DNA of 64,000 nt from UBA2040 sp041674745 (GTDB lineage Bacteria; Bacteroidota; Bacteroidia; Flavobacteriales_D; Crocinitomicaceae): NCBI GenBank assembly GCA_041674745.1, contig JBAYVD010000001.1, forward strand, positions 496,001-560,000, given 5' to 3'. Below the pieces are notes generated by a model. It worked only from the letters and a program-made list of their open reading frames with translations. It ran no database searches and had not been told where the DNA came from. Shown here in pieces: positions 26,101 through 33,335 of this stretch. The position numbers and the translations under genes are program-made. Positions within the stretch are counted from its first letter, which is position 1. The number at the start of each line of letters is the position of its first letter.

Positions 26101-26514
26101 ATGAAACGCTTATCAATTGGTTTATTCCTTTTCTTGTTGTTCTCTTGTCAACAGGAGAAATCCTTTCTGGGAAAATGGCGCTTGGTGGCAATCGATTATT
26201 CAGAACATCTTGAAACCTTGGAAGGAGAAGAAAAAACCTTTTTTGAATCCATTCTTGAAAAACAGTCCGTCATGTTGGACCAAACTTTTTACGATTTTAA
26301 AGGTGGCAATGAACTCCATGTAATTACCCCAAAAAAAGTAGGTTCCGGCCAAATTATGCAAATTGAAAAGTGGGGGAGCACCAAAAACTTGGACTCTTTG
26401 TATTTCATCAACGAAGAAATGGAGATTTTCCGAGTGGATTGGTCGAAACGAGATACGCTGCAACTTTTTGCCACCGACTATCCCAAAAGAAAATTGGTGT
26501 TGGTGAAGGAATAA
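26101..26514 (+). CDS. Small lipoprotein of unknown function
   Basis: 137 residues with a lipoprotein signal peptide (LFLFLLFSC, Cys16). The mature region (FLGKWRLVAIDYSE ... DLKGGN-like ... RKLVLVKE) has the look of a lipocalin-like beta domain seen in many Bacteroidota lipoproteins of 110-150 residues: a GKW near the start and beta strands to the end. That assignment is tentative. The rhomboid gene follows after 63 bp on the same strand. Confidence 0.7.
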   Translation: MKRLSIGLFLFLLFSCQQEKSFLGKWRLVAIDYSEHLETLEGEEKTFFESILEKQSVMLDQTFYDFKGGNELHVITPKKVGSGQIMQIEKWGSTKNLDSLYFINEEMEIFRVDWSKRDTLQLFATDYPKRKLVLVKE

Positions 26515-26577
26515 TAGAATGATATCTGACAATCTGTCCGCAAAAAAAGACGGGCATAATCTTTGACTCTTAGCGGT

Positions 26578-27393
26578 ATGCAAAACGGCAAAAATCATCC
26601 GTTTGGTTCCACCTTGGAAGCCATTATTTACCCAGCCATTTTGTTGGTAACGATTTGGTTGATGTATGGCGCCGAACAGTTGTTTGACATCAATTGGGTT
26701 CGTTTTGGGGTGTATCCGCGCACGGCGCAAGGTCTGATAGGCATTTTATTTATGCCACTCATTCATGCTCCCAACGACATCAGTCACTTGCTTAATAATT
26801 CCTTACCCATCCTAATTTTAACGGCTGCGTTGGTGTATTTCTACCGAGATATTGCCTTGAAAGTTTTCGTTTATTCCTGGGTTTTGACGGGTTTAGGCGT
26901 TTGGATCATTGCTGCGGATCGAGGTTCGTTTCACATTGGAATTAGCGGTGTTATTTACGCGTTGGCAACCTTTATTTTTGTCAGCGGATGGCGTAGGAAA
27001 TATTTACCCTTGCAAGCCTTGGCGCTATTCGTTGCTTTCTTGTATGGAGGAATGATTTGGGGTGTTTTTAAAACCTCCGAACGGATTTCTTGGGAAGGAC
27101 ATTTGTCGGGAATGGTGATTGGCTACATTTTGGCGTTGATTTATGTGAACGAAGGTCCAGTTGCGCCCAAATACCAATATGAGATTGAGAAAGAAATGGG
27201 AATTGAGCCGCCTGACCTGGAAGGGATGTATTTGGCCAAAATGAAGGCCTTACAGAATCAAAACCAAGAAAAAGAACGGATTCAATCGTTGAGTATAAGC
27301 GCGCCTGTAAAAGTCATTTATTTCTACTTACCGCAACAAAATAAACCGATTATTCCGCCGAAGGACGAAATTGATTCGTCAAAACGCCCGTAG
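26578..27393 (+). CDS. Rhomboid family intramembrane serine protease
   Basis: 271-residue polytopic protease. Six hydrophobic segments carry the rhomboid features: HLLNN (70-74) for the oxyanion region, catalytic Ser123 in HIGISGVIYAL, and catalytic His175 in WEGHLSGMVIGY. It cleaves transmembrane substrates within the bilayer; the substrate is unknown. The cytoplasmic C-terminal ~70 residues are polar and end in a proline-rich stretch. A TTG at 26563 is in frame, but the ATG at 26578 is preferred. The last 44 bp overlap the convergent phosphatase gene. Confidence 0.88.
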   Translation: MQNGKNHPFGSTLEAIIYPAILLVTIWLMYGAEQLFDINWVRFGVYPRTAQGLIGILFMPLIHAPNDISHLLNNSLPILILTAALVYFYRDIALKVFVYSWVLTGLGVWIIAADRGSFHIGISGVIYALATFIFVSGWRRKYLPLQALALFVAFLYGGMIWGVFKTSERISWEGHLSGMVIGYILALIYVNEGPVAPKYQYEIEKEMGIEPPDLEGMYLAKMKALQNQNQEKERIQSLSISAPVKVIYFYLPQQNKPIIPPKDEIDSSKRP

Positions 27394-27826
27394 CGCGGGA
27401 GGTTTCTTTCCAGGAATGAAATGGAAACTCAATGCAGATGTATTCAGCGGTCCGTATTTCGATGACTGTATCTAAAAAATAATTGGCCAAATCGGAAATC
27501 CCAAAATTGTGTCCGATGAGTACCAAATCGGAACCGTGATTTTGTGACCAAATCCATTTTAAATAGGTGTCAAGTGAACACAAATACAGCTCCTTGTGAA
27601 ACAAGATCGGTGAGGATTGAAAATTGTCCATCAAATAATCCAATGTTTCTCGGGTTCTTGCGGCACTAGAACAATGTACATGACTTTCCGAAATGGTAGT
27701 TTTTAGCAGGAATTCGCTGAGTTCTTTGCCTTGTGATTTGCCTCTTTTCATCAATTGGCGATCAAAATCCTTTTCAGTAGGAGAAAACTGTTCTGTTTTA
27801 GCGTGTCGAATCAAATGAAGCTTCAT
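27350..27826 (-). CDS. SixA-like phosphohistidine phosphatase (histidine phosphatase family)
   Basis: 158 residues. The N-terminal LIRHAKT (catalytic His8) and the later ALARTRET-like CSSAARTRETLDYL and LVLIGHNFGIS (second histidine) place it in the short SixA-type histidine phosphatases. SixA removes phosphate from histidines of phosphotransfer proteins in E. coli; the target here is unknown. The 3' end overlaps the rhomboid gene by 44 bp in convergent orientation. Confidence 0.9.
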   Translation of the reverse strand: MKLHLIRHAKTEQFSPTEKDFDRQLMKRGKSQGKELSEFLLKTTISESHVHCSSAARTRETLDYLMDNFQSSPILFHKELYLCSLDTYLKWIWSQNHGSDLVLIGHNFGISDLANYFLDTVIEIRTAEYICIEFPFHSWKETSRATGVLTNQFRPSAE

Positions 27827-27957
27827 GAGTTGATTTTTTTATTTTACTAATTTACCAACCTATTTGCAATAAGCAACGTTTGGATGAGCAAGAAGTTAAG
27901 TGATTAAATTTTCGTAATTTGCATACAAATGCTGTCATAGTAGCGTTAAACAATTGG

Positions 27958-28530
27958 ATGAAAGTCGATCAGGAAATTCTGGAGTCCTGCATCAAGGATG
28001 ATCGAAAGGCGATGGAGCAGTTGTACAAATACTGTTTCCAATTATTAATGCCCATTTGTCACCGTTTTCACAAGAACGAAGAAGACGCACGATCCTCCCT
28101 AAATATTGGCTTTATGAAGATCATAGGCGCATTGAAAGATGTCGATTTTGAATCGTTTAATTTCAATGCTTGGTCGAAACGAATTATGAACAATGCATTG
28201 ATTGACGAATACCGGAAATCCAAGAAACACCACGATCGGTTTTCAATTACCGACAAAGAAGGTGAGTTGGATTATTTCGCAGAGAGTGATAAAAATGCAG
28301 CACTTTCCAATATGGGCGAATCGACCATTTTGGAGTTAATCAAATTACTTCCTGATATGACGGGGCAAGTCTTTAACTTATATGTTATTGATGGATACCC
28401 GCACAAAGAAATTGCCGAATTGTTGGATATTCCGGAAGGAACTTCCAAATGGCACCTTTCTCAAGCAAAAAAAATGTTGCGGGAGAAATTAGAAAAAATA
28501 GAATCGAATACTAAACGAATGGTAATATGA
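27958..28530 (+). CDS. ECF-type RNA polymerase sigma factor
   Basis: 190-residue sigma-70 family factor of the extracytoplasmic function class. Region 2 (DRKAMEQLYKYCFQLLMPIC ... WSKRIMNNALIDEYRKSKK) and region 4 (LPDMTGQVFNLYVIDGYPHK, EIAELLDIPEGTSKWHLSQA) are both complete. The frame is open from a TTG at 27919; the ATG at 27958 is chosen because it precedes region 2 at the normal distance. The stop overlaps the next gene's start (ATGA), so the two are translationally coupled; that neighbour is the likely anti-sigma factor. Confidence 0.93.
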   Translation: MKVDQEILESCIKDDRKAMEQLYKYCFQLLMPICHRFHKNEEDARSSLNIGFMKIIGALKDVDFESFNFNAWSKRIMNNALIDEYRKSKKHHDRFSITDKEGELDYFAESDKNAALSNMGESTILELIKLLPDMTGQVFNLYVIDGYPHKEIAELLDIPEGTSKWHLSQAKKMLREKLEKIESNTKRMVI

Positions 28531-29837
28531 GTTGGACGGACAAAGAATTGGATGAATTGGCGAGAAAGGCGGAAGCCAATCAAACCTTTGCATACGAGGA
28601 TTCATTTTGGACTGAAATGGAAGCCATGCTGCCTGTTCAAAAGAAACGAAAATGGCCCATTTTTATGTTGGCCCTTATTCCTGTGGTAGGTGTTTTGGCT
28701 TTTTATGAATTGGCAGATTCACCCATTTTGGAAGTATCCAACGGAGCCAAAACGATGGAATTTGCCTCGTTGGCATCTACAGGAAATAGTTCTTTATCAA
28801 CAAACAACAGCGGGAATACAAGTGCTGCCAACCTTCCATCCACGGTTTCAACGTCCTCCAATTTTTCAAACCTTAGTGCTGAACAAACAGAAAAAGGAAA
28901 TTCCACAAATTTACCGAACGCACGAAGAAATATTTCGGTTCCTCAATTGAACCCAACAAATGAAAAAGGGGTTCAAAAAATGGCAATTGCAGCGAAGGAA
29001 TTACCGAATAACTGGGTTGCTTCTGAGGTTGAAAAAACGGACAAGACCGCATTGATTAGTGCCGTTGAAAAACCGGAGAATGAATCTAGAAATGGTCGAA
29101 ATGAAGCGGTAGTCACAACGGAATCGATTTCCAAAGCAGCTGCAGAAGTGGAGGAGGAACAAGTTGGAATTGATCGGTTACCGATAGCGTTGATTTCTTT
29201 ATTTACAGTAGACAATGCCTTGAATCCAACGACCTTGAGGTATCGCTCCGCACGTCCTTTCTATTCCGTTTTCACGGAAATCGGAGTTGGCATGGGTGAA
29301 ACATACGCGGCAGGGCAAATTGGACATACGGAAGCGATGAATCTAACGGCAGGAGCTCGTTATACCAACAAGCGTTTCTTTGTTCAAGCAGGTGTTGGCT
29401 TGGAATGGGAAAAAGCGAAGTTGGAACTATGTGAGCGTTCTAAAGTGTACAAAACCAGTTCTACAACCTATGAGAATAGATTTTCATACAAAGAAATGTT
29501 CCGAATACTCGTACCTTTGTCTGTGGGTTATACGCTGGGTAAACATGTCGTTCAAGTTGGAGTGACGCCAACGTATTTGCTAGGGACTAAATTGAACTAT
29601 TCTTATTTTGAAAACGACAATTTAAAACGAGACGAATTGAGATTTGGGAACACGGAAGGGTGGAAAACATTCGGCTTAAAAACCAATATTGGCTATGGCT
29701 ACAACTTATTCCCAAGCACGACCATTGGGGCAAATTTTCAAGTGCAGTTAATCAACCAATTGGAGAAAAATTGGGTAAACAATATCAACCGATATCCAAT
29801 TTCGGGGCAGTTGTTTATTCGCAGAACCATTCGATAA
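28527..29837 (+). CDS. Candidate dual membrane-spanning anti-sigma factor (inner-membrane helix plus outer-membrane barrel)
   Basis: 436 residues with three parts. Residues 1-44 are a charged, helical cytoplasmic segment (ELDELARKAEANQTFAYEDS), placed where an anti-sigma domain would be. One inner-membrane helix follows (about 45-62, IFMLALIPVVGVLAFYEL). Residues ~63-240 are low-complexity and rich in Ser, Thr, Asn and Glu, probably disordered. Residues ~245-436 look like an eight-strand outer-membrane beta-barrel (VFTEIGVGMGE, FFVQAGVGLEWE, HVVQVGVTPTYLLGT, TIGANFQVQLIN). This is the layout of the Dma proteins described in Bacteroides, which are also encoded next to an ECF sigma gene. Start codon overlaps the sigma gene stop by 4 nt. 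Confidence 0.75.
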   Translation: MSWTDKELDELARKAEANQTFAYEDSFWTEMEAMLPVQKKRKWPIFMLALIPVVGVLAFYELADSPILEVSNGAKTMEFASLASTGNSSLSTNNSGNTSAANLPSTVSTSSNFSNLSAEQTEKGNSTNLPNARRNISVPQLNPTNEKGVQKMAIAAKELPNNWVASEVEKTDKTALISAVEKPENESRNGRNEAVVTTESISKAAAEVEEEQVGIDRLPIALISLFTVDNALNPTTLRYRSARPFYSVFTEIGVGMGETYAAGQIGHTEAMNLTAGARYTNKRFFVQAGVGLEWEKAKLELCERSKVYKTSSTTYENRFSYKEMFRILVPLSVGYTLGKHVVQVGVTPTYLLGTKLNYSYFENDNLKRDELRFGNTEGWKTFGLKTNIGYGYNLFPSTTIGANFQVQLINQLEKNWVNNINRYPISGQLFIRRTIR

Positions 29838-29843
29838 AGAATT

Positions 29844-30905
29844 ATGAAATATAGAATTATACTAGCGGTTGTATTGTTTTTAGTGTCTTGCAAAAAGCAG
29901 GAGATTGAAACAATCCCAGAAAGTAACACGCCTGTTTTTTACATGGACGGAACGTGGGCAGGACAACACATCAACTTCACTGCCGGCGACGACGGAATGG
30001 TGATGAATTATGGAACGGAAACGAGAAATGGTGTACACTATTCTTTTGGAGAAATTACAAATGGTCTGAATTCCATCAAACTAGGTGTGTTTGATGGGCA
30101 TGTGGCGTTGGAAACGTTCGCAGGGAACATTAAAATTGGCGACACACTTTACATGTCTTCTAAATTCACAGAAAATTTAGCCAATCTGTGGAAAGGTAAT
30201 TTTGCCAATGACATGAGCATTTCGAATGTTGATTGGTATGTGAATGGAATATTCAAAGGATCCAACCAAGTTTTCATTGATGAACCAGGTGTTTATGAAA
30301 TTTGTGGAAATTTCACCTTTAGCAATGGAGATTCCAGAAACGTTTGCAATACCATGTATTTGGGCTTTCAGCAGGATTTGAATTTTGCTATTCGCCATTT
30401 CATTGCTGACAACGGGGACGTGAAACTTTGGTTGGACGGTGATTTGCAAAACTTTGATCAAGTAGACTGGTATATTGATGATTCGTTGGTGGCGTGTTCA
30501 CCTAATTTCTCTGGAAATATAGGAGCCAATCAACGGGAAATTTCAGCGATTGTCCATCACCACAACGGGGCGGTATTGAAAAAGAATATTGTTGTGGACG
30601 GAACCTTTTCCGGGAATTTTGTGGAGGATTTTGACATCAATAAATTAGTCGTTACGGGGACAAACTGGGATTATGGAGTTGGTTTGGAGGTCACAAGAAA
30701 TGGGGAAAAATTCAGCAGTTTTGAAGTCGCGAATTACAAAAGCAAATTGGTGGTGAAAGAGATGAGTATCTTTGAAACAAATGCGCAAGGACAAATCGTT
30801 GTGAGAATCAATGCGGAGGTCGATGCCAAATTAAAGTCTTTACAATCAGGGAATACGGTGAACATGAGTTTCAATTCCTTTTTCGCCATTCCAATTCAAA
30901 ACTAA
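29844..30905 (+). CDS. Lipoprotein of unknown function, third gene of the ECF operon
   Basis: 353 residues with a lipobox (LFLVSCKK, Cys16). The middle contains two PKD/Ig-like repeats (ISNVDWYVNGIFKGSNQVF, QVDWYIDDSLVACSPNFSGN), suggesting a surface or periplasmic beta-sandwich protein. It begins 6 bp after the anti-sigma candidate, so it is probably cotranscribed with it and may sense or protect the barrel; this is inference. No family identified. Confidence 0.75.
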   Translation: MKYRIILAVVLFLVSCKKQEIETIPESNTPVFYMDGTWAGQHINFTAGDDGMVMNYGTETRNGVHYSFGEITNGLNSIKLGVFDGHVALETFAGNIKIGDTLYMSSKFTENLANLWKGNFANDMSISNVDWYVNGIFKGSNQVFIDEPGVYEICGNFTFSNGDSRNVCNTMYLGFQQDLNFAIRHFIADNGDVKLWLDGDLQNFDQVDWYIDDSLVACSPNFSGNIGANQREISAIVHHHNGAVLKKNIVVDGTFSGNFVEDFDINKLVVTGTNWDYGVGLEVTRNGEKFSSFEVANYKSKLVVKEMSIFETNAQGQIVVRINAEVDAKLKSLQSGNTVNMSFNSFFAIPIQN

Positions 30906-30921
30906 TCCCTTTTAATTTCAC

Positions 30922-30929
30922 TATCTTTG
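30922..30929 (+). promoter_or_regulatory. Promoter box TATCTTTG of the RNase P RNA gene
   Basis: Exact TAnnTTTG match. The RNA 5' end (about 30933-30935) lies 4-6 nt after it, which calibrates where transcription starts after this box in this genome. Confidence 0.75.
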
Positions 30930-30932
30930 CAC

Positions 30933-31310
30933 AAAGGCAAGCTAGTCTATCGCTGGCGGTTCGTCCGTCAGAGGAAAGTCTGGGCAGTATAGAGCACCGT
31001 ACTTCCTAACGGGAAGGTCTTGGGCAACCAGGAACAGAAAGTGCAGCAGAAAGTAAACTACCTCCGATTCGTCGGCGGAAAAGGTGAAAGGGTGGGGTAA
31101 GAGCCTACCGGTGTTTTGGTGACAAGGCGCGCAAGGTAAACCTTACGGACTGAAAGATCATGTAAACCAAGTCTTGAGGGTTGCTCGCTCTCTCGATGTA
31201 AATCGAGGCTTGGAGGGTAGATCGATTGAACCTTCCAGTGATGGAAGATCTAGATAAATGATAGACAATTCACGCAAGTGGATCACAGAACCCGGCTTAT
31301 GGCTTGCCTT
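30933..31310 (+). ncRNA. rnpB: RNase P RNA (bacterial type A)
   Basis: About 378 nt. The ends pair (AAGGCAAGC near the 5' end with GCTTGCCTT at the 3' end). Universally conserved blocks are present: GAGGAAAGTCTGGGC near the 5' end and the CACAGAACCCGGCTTA block before the 3' end, with the expected internal helices between. This is the catalytic RNA that trims tRNA 5' leaders. A T-run directly after the 3' helix (31309-31315) ends transcription. Confidence 0.95.
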
Positions 31311-31708
31311 TTTTTCATTTTATTAAAATTCTTTTTGTTGGTAACCACCAACGCCGAACGGTAAATACCATCGATGTAGAATTGAATTTTCACCAAGGTA
31401 AAAAAGTCACGTGTAAATACCGGCTGAATTCGAGTTTGATCGATGGGCAACAATTGAGTTTTGAAAATAGAATTTTTCAAAATCAAGGTAGTTTCCATAA
31501 TCCGACATTCAGAAAGCATCGAAACTTGTTTTAGCAAGAAAAAATGACTTGAAACAAGAATAACTGCTAGCAAAGCGAACTGATAAAGGGATAATAAATT
31601 GAACGTACTAAAAAAAGTAATTGCAATAGATCCAGATAAAAATAACAATGCCATCATCTGGAACAGTTGCAATCGTTTTTTTTTCTTTGTGATTGTCAAA
31701 GGTGCCAT
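31283..31708 (-). CDS. Small membrane protein of unknown function (3' end antisense to rnpB)
   Basis: 141 residues with two membrane helices close together (LFQMMALLFLSGSIAITFFS and LYQFALLAVILVSSHFFLL), then a soluble beta-rich region similar in length to PH-like domains seen in small Bacteroidota membrane proteins. No family is certain. The last 28 bp lie opposite the 3' end of the RNase P RNA. The real 3' end could be earlier if a different frame is used, but the helices support the frame. Confidence 0.6.
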   Translation of the reverse strand: MAPLTITKKKKRLQLFQMMALLFLSGSIAITFFSTFNLLSLYQFALLAVILVSSHFFLLKQVSMLSECRIMETTLILKNSIFKTQLLPIDQTRIQPVFTRDFFTLVKIQFYIDGIYRSALVVTNKKNFNKMKKRQAISRVL

Positions 31709-31770
31709 GTAGAAATAGTTTTAATAAATATACGTATATATTTTGTTAGTGGTTTTTATTGTTGACAAAA

Positions 31771-32637
31771 TTATTCTGCCAAGTTTTCCATGTTTTTAAA
31801 ATTCGGTGGATTTTGAAAAAGTATAACCGTATTCGACTTGTTTTCCTCAGGTGAGAGAATCGGGAAAAGATGCAAGTTATTGGCCAATTTTTTTCTCCAA
31901 GTTTCATTTTGACAATAATAATACAGTTCAAGTGCATTGGCTCTATTCGCACATTGACGGATGACGCCAATACCACCAATGATACCAATCGCACCTTTGT
32001 ACAATTGATCGGGGAAAACGGAATTTTTGTGATTTTTAATTGAACTGTACGGAACAATTTGAACCCGTTGAACCTCTTCACCACTCAGCGAATCGGAATA
32101 AAGAATTTTATTTTGAATTTCGTTCATTGAGTAAATCGGATAATTTTTTTTCAGCGAAGGAATCAAATTACCCCATTGGTTGTAATTTTTTATCAAACTT
32201 GGGTCTACTCGTGCACGATCACTTCGGATAATTTGGCCATAACTACTGAAAAGGGAAACCGAGTCAAGTGGGAAAACAAAAACAAAAGGATCGCTGAAAA
32301 GCGGTTGCCAAAAATTCGTATCGTGCTTCATTAACACATTGGTATCGGCCAGTTCAATTAAACTCAGGCCATTGCGAAACAAAACAGCGTCAATCTGTGA
32401 TTCGTATTTCTCAGTCAGTAACTTATCAAGGATGAATTTTGCCGATGCATGGTGCACGAAAACCCGAATTTTCGTTTGCTTTTTAAAATTATCAAACAAA
32501 GTCGAGTCCAAAGAATTGGGTAAATCCGTGTACAGATGGATAACTTGACTAGAATTTACTTTTGCCTTTTCTACGCAACCGAAGTTGGATAGCAAAAGGA
32601 GACTGAATACAGCTATGATGATTATTCGCAACAACAT
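31771..32637 (-). CDS. Solute-binding-protein-like lipoprotein
   Basis: 288 residues with a lipoprotein signal peptide (FSLLLLSNFGC). The mature sequence reads VIHLYTDLPNSLDSTLFDNF and KQTKIRVFVHHASAKFILDK, then LLTEKYESQIDAVLFRNGLS, close to the opening of bacterial iron(III)/polyamine-type solute-binding proteins. It ends with a segment like IGIIGGIGVIRQCANRANAL, as in their C-lobe. No transporter genes adjoin it, so it may be an orphan binding protein. The frame runs up to 32754, but the ATG at 32637 is the one directly before the signal peptide. Confidence 0.65.
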   Translation of the reverse strand: MLLRIIIIAVFSLLLLSNFGCVEKAKVNSSQVIHLYTDLPNSLDSTLFDNFKKQTKIRVFVHHASAKFILDKLLTEKYESQIDAVLFRNGLSLIELADTNVLMKHDTNFWQPLFSDPFVFVFPLDSVSLFSSYGQIIRSDRARVDPSLIKNYNQWGNLIPSLKKNYPIYSMNEIQNKILYSDSLSGEEVQRVQIVPYSSIKNHKNSVFPDQLYKGAIGIIGGIGVIRQCANRANALELYYYCQNETWRKKLANNLHLFPILSPEENKSNTVILFQNPPNFKNMENLAE

Positions 32638-32694
32638 TTCACTTACAAAGATATTTTCTTTCGGGATATGACGGCAATAAACGGACAATTGTCC

Positions 32695-32702
32695 TAATTT
32701 TG
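32695..32702 (+). promoter_or_regulatory. Bacteroidota -7 promoter box TAATTTTG
   Basis: Exact TAnnTTTG match, 13 nt before the ATG at 32716, in the divergent region with the lipoprotein gene. Confidence 0.5.
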
Positions 32703-32715
32703 TCGAAAAAAAAAG

Positions 32716-33267
32716 ATGTCGGGAGAAAAAGCACCGAGTAAAAAAGTAAAACAACTCATTGCAGATTTGTTTTCAAAAGATGAAAAGAAGGTATTGAAAA
32801 CCATTACCTTGTTAGAAGCGGATGGAGATGAGCATGTATTGCGACCGCTTTGTGAGTTGTATTTGGAAAATGATTTGGAATCAATCAATACTAAAATTCT
32901 TGAGTTTTTAGGAAAATTGAGTGATTCATCTGCTACGCCCGTGATGATTGAAATTCTTCGTGATGAAGCAATATCTCCTATTCGTCAAGAATTGTTGAAT
33001 GCGATGTGGCAAAACAAGTTGGATTTCTCTCCTTTTTTGGCTGATTTTGTTGCGATAGCTTGCGAAGGAACCTTTTTGGAAACATTCGAATGTTTAACGG
33101 TGATTGAGAACATGGAAGGACCTTTTGAGGAAAGTCAAACCTTGGAATCACAATTGTATTTGAAAGAATACCTTGAAAATGAAATGGGCAAAGACGAATC
33201 CCGCGATGGACTCATCAGTGATATTGCTGTTTTAATCAAAGATTTCGATTGGGGAATAGACGATTAA
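32716..33267 (+). CDS. HEAT-repeat-like acidic protein of unknown function
   Basis: 183-residue soluble, strongly acidic helical protein. Pairs of helices such as VLRPLCELYLENDLESINTK and TPVMIEILRDEAISPIRQEL repeat with HEAT-like spacing, suggesting a protein-interaction scaffold. The start is basic (KAPSKKVKQ). No specific family recognised. Monocistronic, ending at a strong bidirectional terminator. Confidence 0.7.
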   Translation: MSGEKAPSKKVKQLIADLFSKDEKKVLKTITLLEADGDEHVLRPLCELYLENDLESINTKILEFLGKLSDSSATPVMIEILRDEAISPIRQELLNAMWQNKLDFSPFLADFVAIACEGTFLETFECLTVIENMEGPFEESQTLESQLYLKEYLENEMGKDESRDGLISDIAVLIKDFDWGIDD

Positions 33268-33283
33268 TAGGAAATAGTTTAAT

Positions 33284-33316
33284 AAAAAAAAGGAGCTCAA
33301 TTGAGCTCCTTTTTCA
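33284..33316. terminator. Bidirectional terminator between convergent genes
   Basis: Perfect 20-bp palindrome AGGAGCTCAATTGAGCTCCT (33291-33310) with A-run before and T-run after. It serves the HEAT-like gene (+) and the S9 peptidase gene (-). Confidence 0.85.
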
Positions 33317-33335
33317 TTGTTCCTTTTTTTTTGAA

